Positions 1 through 10,068 of a stretch of 38,277 nt of DNA are shown here, in pieces. Origin of the DNA: Didymodactylos carnosus (Eukaryota > Rotifera > Eurotatoria > Philodinida > Philodinidae); assembly GCA_905250885.1 (NCBI GenBank), contig CAJNOQ010000967.1:1-38277 (forward strand). The letters are read 5' to 3'. A program made the translations under genes and the position numbers. Under the pieces are notes generated by a model. That model ran no database searches, was not told where the DNA came from, and saw only the letters and a list, made by a program, of their open reading frames with translations. Every line of letters starts with the position of its first letter. Position 1 is the stretch's first letter.

Positions 1-1129
1 TTTATTTCATCAAACACATGAAACCCAGAAGAAAAGTTAAGATAAAACACATGGCTGAAGGGAAAGTAGCAAAAGTCAAGAACTTATAATTATAAGGCTA
101 CCACCATTGTATGAGTAGAAAAAAGAACGAAAATTGAAAGAAAAAAACAAACAAATCATCATATGTTGAGCCTAACAAAGAAAACAGTTCTGGGCCTATG
201 ACATGAAAATAAACAAACAACTGTAATATTTTTACGTGTTCAAAAATGATCTTAGTCAATACCTTTAGTACAGGTCTTTTCTTTTCTTATGGAGCAAAGC
301 ACGAAATTTAATTTCAAATGGTGTAATTAACAGTATGTGTCAAATGTAACAGTAACAGACAAATTAACAGTATGTGTCAAATGTAGAACAACACTGATAC
401 GAATAGCTTTGATTTTTCCAACTACTTTATATGCCATTACACGCACTTTATCGATTGATATGCGCATCTATATTCTGTATAAATCAAGACCACACCTTTG
501 CAACCAATTAGTTTCTGTAATCTTTACTGATTGTCACTAGACCGTGAAAAGAATAATTGCACAATAATGTTGTGATGGTAAGTGTCACTATCGTAAAAAT
601 CATTATTTTCGACCGGCAGTTCTACACCATTGCGTAAAGCCTGCACAACTCGTTTAGAACCAGACATTACACGATCTTGGTCCTGTTGTGTTACCGAGGA
701 CCGCTACGACGTTTATCTGTAAATCGCAAAAGTTCGTTAGCTTTTCGTCTTTCGAAATGTATTAAACTTTTCCTCAAAAGACCTATAAATTTGTCGAAAA
801 GTACTTTAGAAGGCGGACCACTGAGGAAATTCTCAGTCTTATTCATGTAGCCATTAGCTACCGACGTCGACGAAAAATGGCATTTGATTGTCCGTTAACA
901 GGATTGCTGCTAACGGTGTGTCAAAAAATGACCTGTTAATTATGTAAATATCGAATGAAAATTGCATTTAACGGTCATTATAATGATTTCTTTTGACTTT
1001 GAATAATGATGAAAACAATGCCAGATTATAGTTAATGTGCGAAAAAATGGCATTTTACGGACACCATTAAATTACGTTTTCGTCCATTTAGTAGACTGTT
1101 AATTAATACCAACTAAATGTCCCTGTTAA
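1..1129. other. Non-genic AT-rich stretch
   Basis: No open frame here looks like a protein and no RNA gene is recognisable. The part from about 860 to 1129 has short imperfect repeats of the type GAAAAAATGGCATTT (near 873 and 1042) that lead into the repeat starting at 1130, so it is probably degraded mobile DNA. Confidence 0.5.
325..385. repeat. Short direct duplication, 37-bp period
   Basis: A 24-bp string beginning AATTAACAGTATGTGTC occurs at 325-348 and again at 362-385 without mismatch, so the period is 37 bp. It is a two-copy tandem duplication with no coding context. Confidence 0.8.
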
Positions 1130-1394
1130 ATGTTCGTTTTGGGACAGTTTTTTCGCCATTTCAAAATGACAAAAGAAGCGGGTCACAAATTGTCATTTAA
1201 GAGCCAGTTTAGAGGCATCGGGCCATTCACTATTTTATTTTGCCATCATGACTAGATCAGCTTTAAAATAAGCCATGACCCAACGTGCTCCCATCGCCCA
1301 TCTCAGATTTCTTCCATAGTAAGGGCTGCTTTAGAGCAAACAGTTTCATGAATTTTGGCGAAAACCGCAGATCCTAAAGTTGCTGCGTCACTGA
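1130..1394 (+). repeat. Dispersed repeat, copy A
   Basis: The segment starting TGTTCGTTTTGGGACAG matches 2636-2861 in the same orientation over about 230 bp with scattered substitutions and one internal indel near 1255-1290. Its right third (1296-1394) also matches 2433-2512 in inverted orientation. No long ORF is conserved between copies; the short minus-strand ORF at 2624-2824 is not open in copy A. It is a non-autonomous repeat family of unknown class. Confidence 0.75.
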
Positions 1395-2512
1395 GATATT
1401 CAATTTTTTCAACGAGCCCGAAAATGCACAAATTCCGGCATCTAAGGAAACTGTCAATTTAAACTACGTACAACTCTATAACGATGCATTACTTAGATTT
1501 CAGAATTCTATCATAACCACTAGTTAATGTCTACTACAAATTCACATAACCGTGCGTTTCAGACATGCTCTTTTGTAGTAGATAACGCGGATTTTTTGCA
1601 TCTTTTAAAATCTCCTAGAGAACAAAGTACAAACACTAGAGTATTACCATGCACGTATATATATATATATATATGTACGCCATAAGCAATAAATACATAA
1701 ACTAAAAGTTTCTGCTTCCATAAAAACTAATCGAATAGTTATAAATAGCTTGACATGTGTAACTTGATATGCTCCATCAAATGCCTGATGTGAAAATTCC
1801 AAATTCGATTGAAAAATTTCTTTATCTGGTTTTCTAAAAACCTCACCCTGTTTTCTGACTGGGATTTTAAAAGATGCGAAAAATCTCACCACGATAGTAC
1901 ACTTGGTGTACTCCAACAATATCTTAGGGAACGAGAAATTCGCCCCATTTTCGGGAGAAAATGAAAACCTAAAAACTTGTTATCACTTTTTAGATACCTC
2001 TGCCGACTCAGGAAAGACTTATTTCATTTAGATATAGGTTCCTAAGAGCCGCTGAGCTTCTGCAGCGTGAACAGAGGTATTTAAAAGATGGTAACAAGTT
2101 TTTAGGTTCTCAATGGTGAATTTTCACTAAAAACTGTCTAAATCATAAAAAATTCATATCTTGCAAAAGCTTTGGTTTAAAAGCCTAAAAGTGTCGCAGT
2201 GAGTAGACAACATTTATCTTCAACTGTGGTGTAAATTTCCGACTCCTAGCTGATCATGATCGTGAGCTATTAATTAATTATTATTAAAAGCATTTTCATT
2301 AATTAACTCATATCTCCGTCAAAAAGGCGCATGGGCCCAAATCAACTTGGGGTTTTTCACTACTGACTATTCCCTACATGATGAAAATAGTCTGAGTCGA
2401 AAAGCTTTTAATCACCTCGAGAGGTTCCCTCGTCAGTGACGCAGCAACTTTAAAATTCATGAAACTGTTTTGTCTAAAGCAGTCCTAACTATGGAAGAAA
2501 TCTGAGATGGGC
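1296..2512. repeat. Inverted repeat arms 1296-1394 / 2433-2512
   Basis: The arm 1296-1394 (starts GCCCATCTCAGATTTCTTCC, ends GCTGCGTCACTGA) reappears reverse-complemented at 2433-2512, where the block GGCGAAAACCGCAGATCC is missing. A smaller hairpin sits between the arms at 1963-2111: GAAAACCTAAAAACTTGTTA against its imperfect complement ending TTTTTAGGTTCTC. This is a nested foldback arrangement of transposon origin, class unknown. Confidence 0.7.
1656..1674. repeat. TA microsatellite
   Basis: An uninterrupted run of alternating T and A, about nine and a half repeat units, inside the loop of the 1296-2512 inverted repeat. Confidence 0.85.
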
Positions 2513-2635
2513 AGTCAGTTTCAACTTTAAAATTTTGGAAATCAGTTTTTTATGTGGAGAATCAGAATTTTAGAAAAACAACTAGTATGAAAAATTTGCT
2601 TATTTCCAAAAAATGGCTAGTTTTTAATCTTTCAA

Positions 2636-2861
2636 ATGTTCGTTTTGGGACAGTTTTTTCGCCATTTCAAAATGACAAAAGAAGCGGGTCACAAATCGGC
2701 ATTTAAGAGCCCGTTTAGCGGCATCGAGCCATTCACTGTTCCATTTTGCCATCATGACTAGATGTCCAGCGCCCATTCCAGATTTCTTCCATAGTAAGGG
2801 CTGCTTTGGAGCAAACAGTTTCACGAATTTTGGCGAAAACCGCAGATCTTAAAGTTGCAGT
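2636..2861 (+). repeat. Dispersed repeat, copy B
   Basis: Direct counterpart of 1130-1394; shared landmarks are CAAAATGACAAAAGAAGCGG, CATCATGACTAGAT and CAGATTTCTTCCATAGTAAG. The two copies differ by point changes and by absence in B of the roughly 25-bp block found near 1260-1285 in A. From 2862 to 3169 there is only AT-rich DNA with no feature. Confidence 0.75.
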
Positions 2862-3169
2862 AAACGTTCCTAAGGTTGCAAAACAAGAAATAAGGTTTTG
2901 CTATACGAACTTATTGTTTATATGACGACACAATTACATTTTTTCTCTATCACAAGTGGTATGTTATATCTTCATGTTGCTTCTAAATTAAAGATCCATA
3001 CGGGCGTCCAGGCACTCTAGTGATAAAAGACTCAGCCTGATGTTTAGTTGCGAAAATATCCATAAAGAGAAAAATGGCAAGAGTATAAGAAATGTATCAT
3101 GTCTACACAAATAGAGCAGGACGTCTAATATCACAAAAGCAATACTTTATCCATAGATACGAATTTCAT

Positions 3170-3759
3170 TCAAGAACCCGGTAGCAAACAAGCAACCACA
3201 ATCTTTCGACCGTAATAAGTAGTTGGTTTATATATAACTTGATATGATATGCCATATAGTTTGGTAACTCCTGTAAATGTTTTATTTTGATTTAGGGAAT
3301 ACAATACACTTGGATCCGTTAATATTGTTCCGGTGGCTAAATTTCCGTTTTTATCCCTTATGGTGGTTAATGCACGTATATATGCTCCTGATATAGAAGA
3401 GCGGACATAATAAGTAAGCTTATTTACAGTTTCGTTGTTTAATAGTTCATAAAAATTATAAACAAACTGCATTACTCTGCTCGATGCGAACATTGTAGCT
3501 TGCACTAAATTCAACTGGGTTGACACCGCTAATGATGACGAAAAAAATACTCTTTTTTTGTTCTGTTGTTGAAAAGGCACGGCAACGGTAAATCGAGTAA
3601 CGCCATTAGAAGTAGTATAACTGTGGTATATTTGATCTTTCCTTGCTGCAGCTACAACAGCAGCAAGATCGGCTACTGTGCCAGGTGGATTGAATGTATT
3701 TGAATTTAAGCCAATTACGACTCGCGCGTGAGAAACGTGAGTAGAAATCTTAGATCCAT
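3170..3759 (-). pseudogene. Cache-domain-like sensor fragment
   Basis: A minus-strand frame is open from a likely splice acceptor (CCTATTTAG at the 3759 side) to a TGA at 3170, about 196 residues. The C-terminal part reads GTILTDPSVLYSLNQNKTF, then GVTKLYGISYQVIYKP and a basic YYGRKIV turn. This order is typical of extracellular Cache domains (Cache_3-Cache_2 type) of chemotaxis receptors and sensor kinases, where a TDP/VLxxL strand precedes a G-x-xYxxxYxP strand. Upstream is GVTRFTVAVPF, also typical. No membrane helix or signalling domain follows the stop and no convincing first exon or start was found upstream, so this is either one exon of a larger gene or a truncated copy. Bdelloids carry many genes of bacterial origin and a Cache module would fit, but that is inference. 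Family assignment comes from motif memory only. Confidence 0.42.
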
Positions 3760-3905
3760 CTAAATAGGAAAATAATCAAGCAGAGTCATGTTTATAACTT
3801 TTTCGGCGCATCATCTAAAAAAGGTTGCGGGAATAAAACGGCGCATGAAAATAACGCTGAACTGATTTTTCCACTTGTATGACAATGTCTACACATAATA
3901 GAAAC

Positions 3906-4041
3906 CTAGTAAATAAGGAGATATCTTTTTCCACATGAGATATTTCATGTGTGGACATTTTTTCCACTCAGCGGGACGACAGAAAAGAAAGAAAACAGAA
4001 AGATGTGCAAATGCGAAAAAAGATACCTCCTTATTTGCTAG
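3906..4041. mobile_element. Small TIR element (MITE-like) upstream of the Mpv17 gene
   Basis: CTAGTAAATAAGGAGATATC (3906 on) is repeated reverse-complemented up to 4041 with two mismatches over 25 bp, bounding a 136-bp unit. Both ends carry CTAG, which could be part of the inverted repeat or a 4-bp target duplication. A second small hairpin (CCACATGA / TCATGTGTGG) lies inside at about 3931-3954. The unit sits about 155 bp before the Mpv17-family start codon, in the region shared with the minus-strand Cache fragment. Confidence 0.6.
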
Positions 4042-4196
4042 ATGCCTATTCATCAATGTTTTTATCCACATTCTCTTTTTCTATCTCTTTCTTTCTATAT
4101 TCATAGTCTATCATAATCGTGTTAAATGACATTAGGCACGATATTTTCGTTCATTCTTCTTCGTTTATTTTCTGTTTGTTCGCAACAACTATTTTG

Positions 4197-5235
4197 ATGA
4201 GGTTATGGCCAGCTGCCTCTGCTAAATTAACTGAGAAAGGTAATAATTTAATGTTTTTAGTTTAGTCAAAGTTAATTTGAACTTGAAATTTGTGTCTAGG
4301 ATGGCGTACATTAATTAAACCTTATATATTTACTACACTAGCGATTGGTACAAGTGTAACAGCCGGTGATCTCATGTGTCAATATTTAGAAAGACATAAA
4401 ACAACTGCACAAAAAGACAAAGGATCTGATAATGCTTCAGGACTAGAATGGTGGAATTCACAGCGTACATTGATTATGTGTACATCAGCTGTACTCGTAT
4501 CAACACCATATTCATTTACATTAGCTAGAACCGTGGAACGTTTATTTCCAGGTAAACTTCAGAGGGAGTTAAATAAACGCTTTCTTTTCAAACGGAAATT
4601 GCACAGAAACCTACCTTTCTTGCATGCTTTTTAGTCGTTTCTTTTGATTGAGTTCTACATTTTTGAGAATGTCTGAAAACCAGTGTAAATGTTTCAGGCA
4701 TCAGACAGACGTCCAAGATCACTGCCCTTGTTCCTCTATAGTTCGCCATAATTCATCTTAATCTCTAAATTCAGGTAAACAAGGCATTCAGATTGCCAAG
4801 AAAATGTTAACCAATACACTAATGGGTCCTGTTGGTATTAGTTTAGCATTCACATCAATAGGGCTATTGAAAGGACAATCTTTTGAAGAAATAAAATTAA
4901 AAATAGTACATCATATGCCACAGACATTTCTATTAGGTAATTGTTATTGGCCATTCGTCTCATTTATTAACTTTCGTTACATACCATTGAATTATCGTCC
5001 ATTTCTCGGCACATTTGCTGGCATGTTTTGGAATATTTATGTGTCAACAATTGCAAATAAGGATAATGATGTTGAAGATGATAAGAAAGAAGAAAATACA
5101 AAAATTGGGAAACACGAACAATTGAGTGTGCCATTGCAAATGTCTGGTACAGGTGCAATGACTGTTGCAATACAGCATGCATGGAATATGTTAGATAAAA
5201 GTGGAAAAGATGAGAATAAATATAGAAAAGAATAA
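4197..5235 (+). CDS. Mpv17/PMP22-family membrane protein, three exons
   Basis: Exons are 4197-4239, 4300-4551 and 4775-5235, joined by GT-AG introns of 60 and 223 nt; they total 756 nt, 251 aa. The start MRLWPAASAKLTEK is the first in-frame ATG and splices cleanly into GWRTLIKPYIFTT. Family hallmarks in order: an N-terminal helix with TSVTAGDLMCQ (the family's G-D-x-x-x-Q region), YSFTLARTVERLFPG, then MGPVGISLAFTSIGLLKGQS, and the signature GNCYWPFVSFINFRYIP followed by NYRPFLGTFAGMFWNIYVS. Mpv17, PMP22-like and Sym1 proteins are small four-helix proteins of the mitochondrial inner membrane or peroxisome, linked to metabolite passage and mtDNA maintenance. The family's usual NW before WP is CY here. 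A lysine- and glutamate-rich insert (about residues 195-213, DNDVEDDKKEENTK) and a charged tail extend it beyond the usual 170-200 aa. Not separable from the Mpv17L/PXMP2 subfamilies without a tree. Confidence 0.86.
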
Positions 5236-5259
5236 GAATTCGTGTCATTTTGTGTTTAC

Positions 5260-5265
5260 AATAAA
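5260..5265 (+). promoter_or_regulatory. Polyadenylation signal of the Mpv17-family gene
   Basis: AATAAA lies 25 nt after the TAA stop, the usual position for a short 3' UTR. Confidence 0.6.
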
Positions 5266-6288
5266 GAACTCATATAATTTCGCGACCTGAAAGATTGTCA
5301 CTGCATTTGCTCCTGAGTAAGAAAACTATTGCTTAAATAATTGACATGGACAGATATATCGTGATTTCACCACAGTTTCTTTCCTCTTCATAATATATTC
5401 AGTTTACGTCTTTTTAAAATGTGCGTCTGGCTATGCGGTTTTGTGAAAAATGTCATATCTGTTATGGTTGGGCCTAATTATTCTTATAAAGAATGGACAC
5501 TTGTTACTCGATGAGCGGGCGATTTATTGCTAGATGTAACTATTTTTGCACCAGATTTTTATATCAGAAAAATGTGATCCGATACGTCGAGTTTGTATCA
5601 TGATATTGGGTCGAAGCCGATCTAACTCGCTAACCAACATTATTTAGATACTCCATTAGCTAAAAAAGTTTCAATTCAGTGGATCATCAAATGATTCAAA
5701 AAATCAATGTAGTGTGTTTTCTTTCTTGTTCTGTATGATGATTATCTACGCGGGTAACAGCAGAAAAAGAGAAAATTGTTTGCTTAAATGAACTTGAAGT
5801 TTTGTAGATAAACAGAAACAGAAATAATAAAAAATTTGTCCTCGGAGCAGAGCATCGTAATTAATACTAGTTAAAATGTGAAACGCCCTATTATATCTGT
5901 TTCTTTCTTTTTGGAGATAATAGTGCTTATATACTCAGCAACAAAGACAAGGAATGCTTATTTAATCTGGTAAGAGGAGTGTACTTTAAAGTTTTACTGC
6001 TTCATCGCCCAACTCTCTTTTTTCCACAATGCTTTTCAGTAAATTACAGCAATAAATACACCTGTTTTGTTTGAACCGCCTACAAGTTTTTCTCTTTGGA
6101 TTTCTCCCCCTTGGGGACGTTTCATCGAAAAAAGTGTAGTTAGCTGTAAAATTTTTTTCATTTTCTCTTCAGACTTTGCATTCACTTTCTTGGTGATAAG
6201 AGATTGTCAAAACTTTGCGCCAAGAATGTCACAAGTAATGTTGGCCCGCATTCATTTCTGTTCATTCTGTAGAGCCCAACCACCAATT
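5266..6288. other. Intergenic stretch without recognised gene
   Basis: AT-rich sequence. The frame of the next ORF is open from 6067, but the part before 6289 is low-complexity, hydrophobic and Phe-rich and does not look translated. No repeat or RNA gene was recognised. Confidence 0.5.
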
Positions 6289-6618
6289 ATGATCTCAACA
6301 TTACCTGAAACTGTCGAGGAACATGAGCTGCAAAAGAAAATAACAGAAGAGGATAAAACAACGGCAGCACCTTCACCACCAACTGAAAGATTTCAGTTTT
6401 CGGTATACATTAATCAGTTCATTGTACATAATTATGTTGATGGTGAACAGACTTCTTATGAAGAAATTGGACAAATGGTATCAAATAAAGATGACAGTGC
6501 ACCGTTATGTGTTAGGTTTTGTACGATAATAGCAGGTATCATACTTAGTGCAAGTATTGCAATCAATTTATCAGTATTCAAATCAGTATTTATACCTATT
6601 TGTAGGTATCTTATTTGA
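6289..6618 (+). CDS. Unknown small protein with one membrane segment
   Basis: The chosen start is the ATG of MISTLPETVEEHELQKK; before it composition changes abruptly. The product is 109 aa if the frame ends at the TGA at 6616-6618. It has an acidic, Lys/Gln/Pro-rich hydrophilic N-terminal half (about residues 1-38, including TTAAPSPPTERF), a patch FSVYINQFIVHNYVDGEQTS, and a hydrophobic helix near the C-terminus (CVRFCTIIAGIILSASIAIN) that could be a signal anchor. A GTAGGT donor overlaps the last codons at about 6602, so this may be the first exon of a larger protein; no convincing next exon was found. I do not recognise the family. The abrupt gain of polar codons and the clean helix argue for real coding sequence. 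Confidence 0.45.
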   Translation: MISTLPETVEEHELQKKITEEDKTTAAPSPPTERFQFSVYINQFIVHNYVDGEQTSYEEIGQMVSNKDDSAPLCVRFCTIIAGIILSASIAINLSVFKSVFIPICRYLI

Positions 6619-6869
6619 ATCAGTATTTATACTATCGTACTCGTGCTTATGTGCAGAATTCATTTGTATTGCTACTTGTGTAGAAATCATTTGTACACAA
6701 GTAGTAAAGTAGAGTAGTAGTACCTCTCGCGAGGTACAAAAAGTAGATTGTTGACTCCTTTTTCGTAATAGACAACGACGTTACATAAGCAGCTTGAACA
6801 GAAGAAAGAGTGTGAACAGAACCGCATGATTTTTAAAAATGATGCATACCTTGAAGGTATTGGGCAAGG

Positions 6870-6898
6870 CAATTGAGAAGGTATTACCTTCTCAATTG
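6870..6898. repeat. Near-perfect 29-bp hairpin
   Basis: CAATTGAGAAGGTA is followed after one base by TACCTTCTCAATTG, giving 14-bp perfect arms. A second small palindrome, TACCTTGAAGGTA, lies 11 bp upstream and shares the AAGGTA core. It is not followed by a T-tract and has no gene immediately beside it. Confidence 0.8.
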
Positions 6899-8738
6899 TG
6901 ATATAGTTTTTATATATCCGCAAATGAATATACGGTAGAATTAAATAAGAAAAGAACAATCGTACCTGTTCATCGAAATGTTCGTTCATCTTATGGGCAA
7001 GATAACTCGACATTCTGATATACTAACGAAATAACTCTAATCGTCCACCTTGAGGATCAAATGAAGAATTGAAATAAATCTTTCCGTGAAGACTGATACT
7101 CGAAACAGGTACTCTTTATGTGACACAATTTACTTTGTTAGGAGTAAGCTCAACCTGGATATTATTTTTCTTATTCATAAGCTGAATGAAGATTTTGACG
7201 AAAAATTAAATTTTCTTTGAAAATTTGTTAAATAACAGTTTAATATACGGATGGAATCTTTATCAGTTTAATACTCTTCGTTCTATGGTGCAAAAAAAAT
7301 ATTGTTTTCCAAATAAAACAATGTATGGCAGGACATATTAGCATTATTTTAGACACTAAGTTATATAAATTTAGCACTTCATTAATTATACATAACTGTT
7401 CATCAATTAAGAGAGATCAGTGTTCAATTAATACATATAACAGGAAAAACGTTGAATAAAGAAAAAAATCAGTCCGTAGTTTTTAAGTCAAGTTGTTCGT
7501 TACGCATAATACTTTGGTCCAAACAGTATCACTCAAAAAGCTTTTTTCTTAGGGCATAGCAAAATGCAATCCGGTTAGTCGGTTGTCATTCCTCTACTCC
7601 GTAATTCTGCTGTTCATTAAATCCACTATTCCTTGTTCCTCTATTTCCCTATTCCGATTAGTCGTTATTCTATTACGTTAGCGAGATTGTTTAATCTTTA
7701 TTTCAGAAAACGGAGAAAACACAAGGACCTCTTGTCCTATCAAACCAAAATTGAATCTCCCATCAAAATCATAACTATCGATACTATCCGCATATTTTTT
7801 TCAACATCACTGATATATAAAAGAGTCTTATGAAAATGTAACTGGGTGGTCTAATGTCTGCAATACTCGGTAACATCTCAGAAAACCGGTAGGTCAACCT
7901 CACTGATGTTTGTACCATCCATTTAATTTGTCCTTAACCACTCGACTTTATATGTCGTTCGATGGAGAATTTTACGGGCTACAAAATCGTATATAATGTT
8001 TTTGGAAGAATATGTCAGTGGATATTCTGACATTAGAAATACTATTCAACATCCGAAAAGTTCCGTTGGTCTATATCGTTCAGGCACACTAATTCTCCGG
8101 AGACACCCAAATTTGGTGGTTTTTAAGTCCGGAATCTTCAGAATAGATGTAAACATCGGTTATCGATTACGCTGAATCTCATGACAATATTAGTTTTCGG
8201 AATAAGAGTTTGAGACCTAGTGAAAACCTATATTAGATGAAATAACTCGTTAGTGCTTAATTTCGCATAAAATTAAAAAGTTAATAACTCAGTTAAAATC
8301 GATAGGAATCTAGTCCGAATATTACAGTATACGCTATTTTATCTGCTGACTGTGATCCTTTACTTAAGATCAATTAAAAGTAGTCTCTTACTTTGGAAGG
8401 TTCTAGAAAACCTTTTCAAAAACCAAAGCAATCTATGTGATTTGTAAAATGTTTATTGAACTGCACCATATAGCGCAGATAAAATAGAGCATACTGTGAT
8501 ATTCTGTTTACTCAGATGTAGTTTCCGTAATAAGTCTGACAGGATTCAAAACACTAGGATTATAACCAATTCTTAGTCAAAATTCCAGATGTAATTTGTC
8601 AATAGAGTTTTAATCTTTCTGGCGCCAGTATTTTAATATTTTCTCATTGACATGGTGCTTTTGTCTGTTTCTTCACAATAAGTTTTAATATATTAGCTGG
8701 CATACTTTGTATCAAAAACGACCGATTATTAATTCAAA
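6899..8738. other. Long non-genic stretch
   Basis: About 1.8 kb of AT-rich sequence. Open frames here (for example 7633-7833) are low-complexity and show no domain or exon structure. No RNA gene, repeat pair or mobile element was recognised. Confidence 0.45.
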
Positions 8739-8990
8739 TTGTTAGTTCATCAGCTATTAATTTGGGTAATGGCTTGTATTGATACAATATTCGGTTCAAT
8801 GGAATTGAATAATATCGATCAACTCTGTGTTATTTTTGATCTTCATGGAACAGTTATAGAAAATATAAATCTGCAAATAATTACAGCTATTCACCAATAT
8901 TGTTCAGTACAAATTTTGTATGTTATTGAGAATGATTTGGAATTAAATCCAAAGTTTTTACCATTTATGCTTAAAGATAGTAACCAATAA
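8739..8990 (+). pseudogene. Possible Sec14/CRAL-TRIO domain fragment
   Basis: An 83-codon open stretch without a good start contains QLCVIFDLHGTVIENINLQ and IITAIHQY. This resembles the central strand and helix of CRAL-TRIO lipid-binding domains (VIFDLxG followed by a helix leading to the YPERL segment). The expected YPERL/INAPW continuation is absent; ILYVIENDLELNPKFLPF takes its place. No neighbouring exon could be added on either side, so it is most likely an eroded fragment. The assignment rests on one short motif. Confidence 0.28.
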
Positions 8991-10068
8991 ATGCTTGGCA
9001 AATTTTGTATTTTATAACTTTCTTTAAATTTTCTAATAAGTTAACAGAGTAGAATAGCGTTACGCAATTGTGGCCATACTAGTTAACTCAGATATTAAGA
9101 CACTAACTTAATTAATAAATTTAAAATAATTATAATTCAGCTCAAAGTTCATATGTCAGACCAAAGCTTTTCAGGGATTTAGTGTTAATAGGATTACTGC
9201 AGGAAAAAAATCCAAGCGTTCCAGCTAGTTTGCGTTGGCAGATTCAATAGTGTGATGGGTCCCCTTGCGCTCTACAACATCATCTTTGGTCTCTTATCAT
9301 TAGCATTGCTAGTAAAGGACCCGTCGTACACTTTGTGTCGACGTTAAAATAAGGTCGACATTTATATATAGTTTAGCTAGTAACATGTGAGCGATTACTT
9401 GTAAAAACTATTTAAATATATACGTAAGTATACGGTCTTCATACGAGTGTATTGCCATAACTCGTAGTTTCCTTTTGCACAATTTAGTGCGATGGGAAAA
9501 TACGTAGTTGGAGAAGTGCAGTGTATCGGCAGACCGAATCTAGGAGAAGAACTTCAAAAATTGTTCTAACCTTCTACACTAGTAATATGGAGTTCCGTTA
9601 CGAACGAAATCCCATCACGGTCCATATTCCGCTCGTTTTTTATTTGATCTTAGCACCTAAACCAAACTAAAGACATATTCTGAAAGCCCAAGCATTAGCG
9701 AACATTTTTCTATAACATGTCAAACGACAGTCCTTTATTTCAGAGAGAAGTTCGAAGTTTAAGGTTCATTTCTATCCTGCCGCTCATCGGCTCGCGTAGC
9801 GCGTTTATTGGTCTATGTGACTTGTTTACCAGTTCAGCTCTTTATCTGAATGGAAAAAAACAAAATACGCAATTTTCATGACGGACTTTCACGAAGAATG
9901 TATATGTTTTAGTTTTGAAATTTTTCAACATCTATATATTTTCGTACTCTGACCTAGTGAGTACTGGAAATAGCAACTTTTTCCAGTTGATAGATTTTAA
10001 TTTCAGCTTTATTCACTTTGCGTTTAGAGGGGAACAAATGATATGAAAGATTGGAATGTATTATTGTG
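8991..10068. other. Non-genic stretch before the foldback element
   Basis: No gene recognised. A small imperfect inverted pair, GATGGGTCCCCTT near 9255 and AAAGGACCCGTC near 9315, brackets about 70 bp and may be a tiny decayed element. The remainder is AT-rich and featureless to me. Confidence 0.4.

Noticed and set aside
4967..5248. Antisense ORF opposite the Mpv17 gene
   Set aside because: Shadow of exon 3, which has strong family motifs on the plus strand.
6687..7110. Minus-strand gene with exons near 7110-7030 and 7010-6964
   Set aside because: SLHGKIYFNSSFDPQGGRLE and SSYLAHKMNEHFDEQ look coding and one has good splice borders, but they cannot be joined in a consistent phase.
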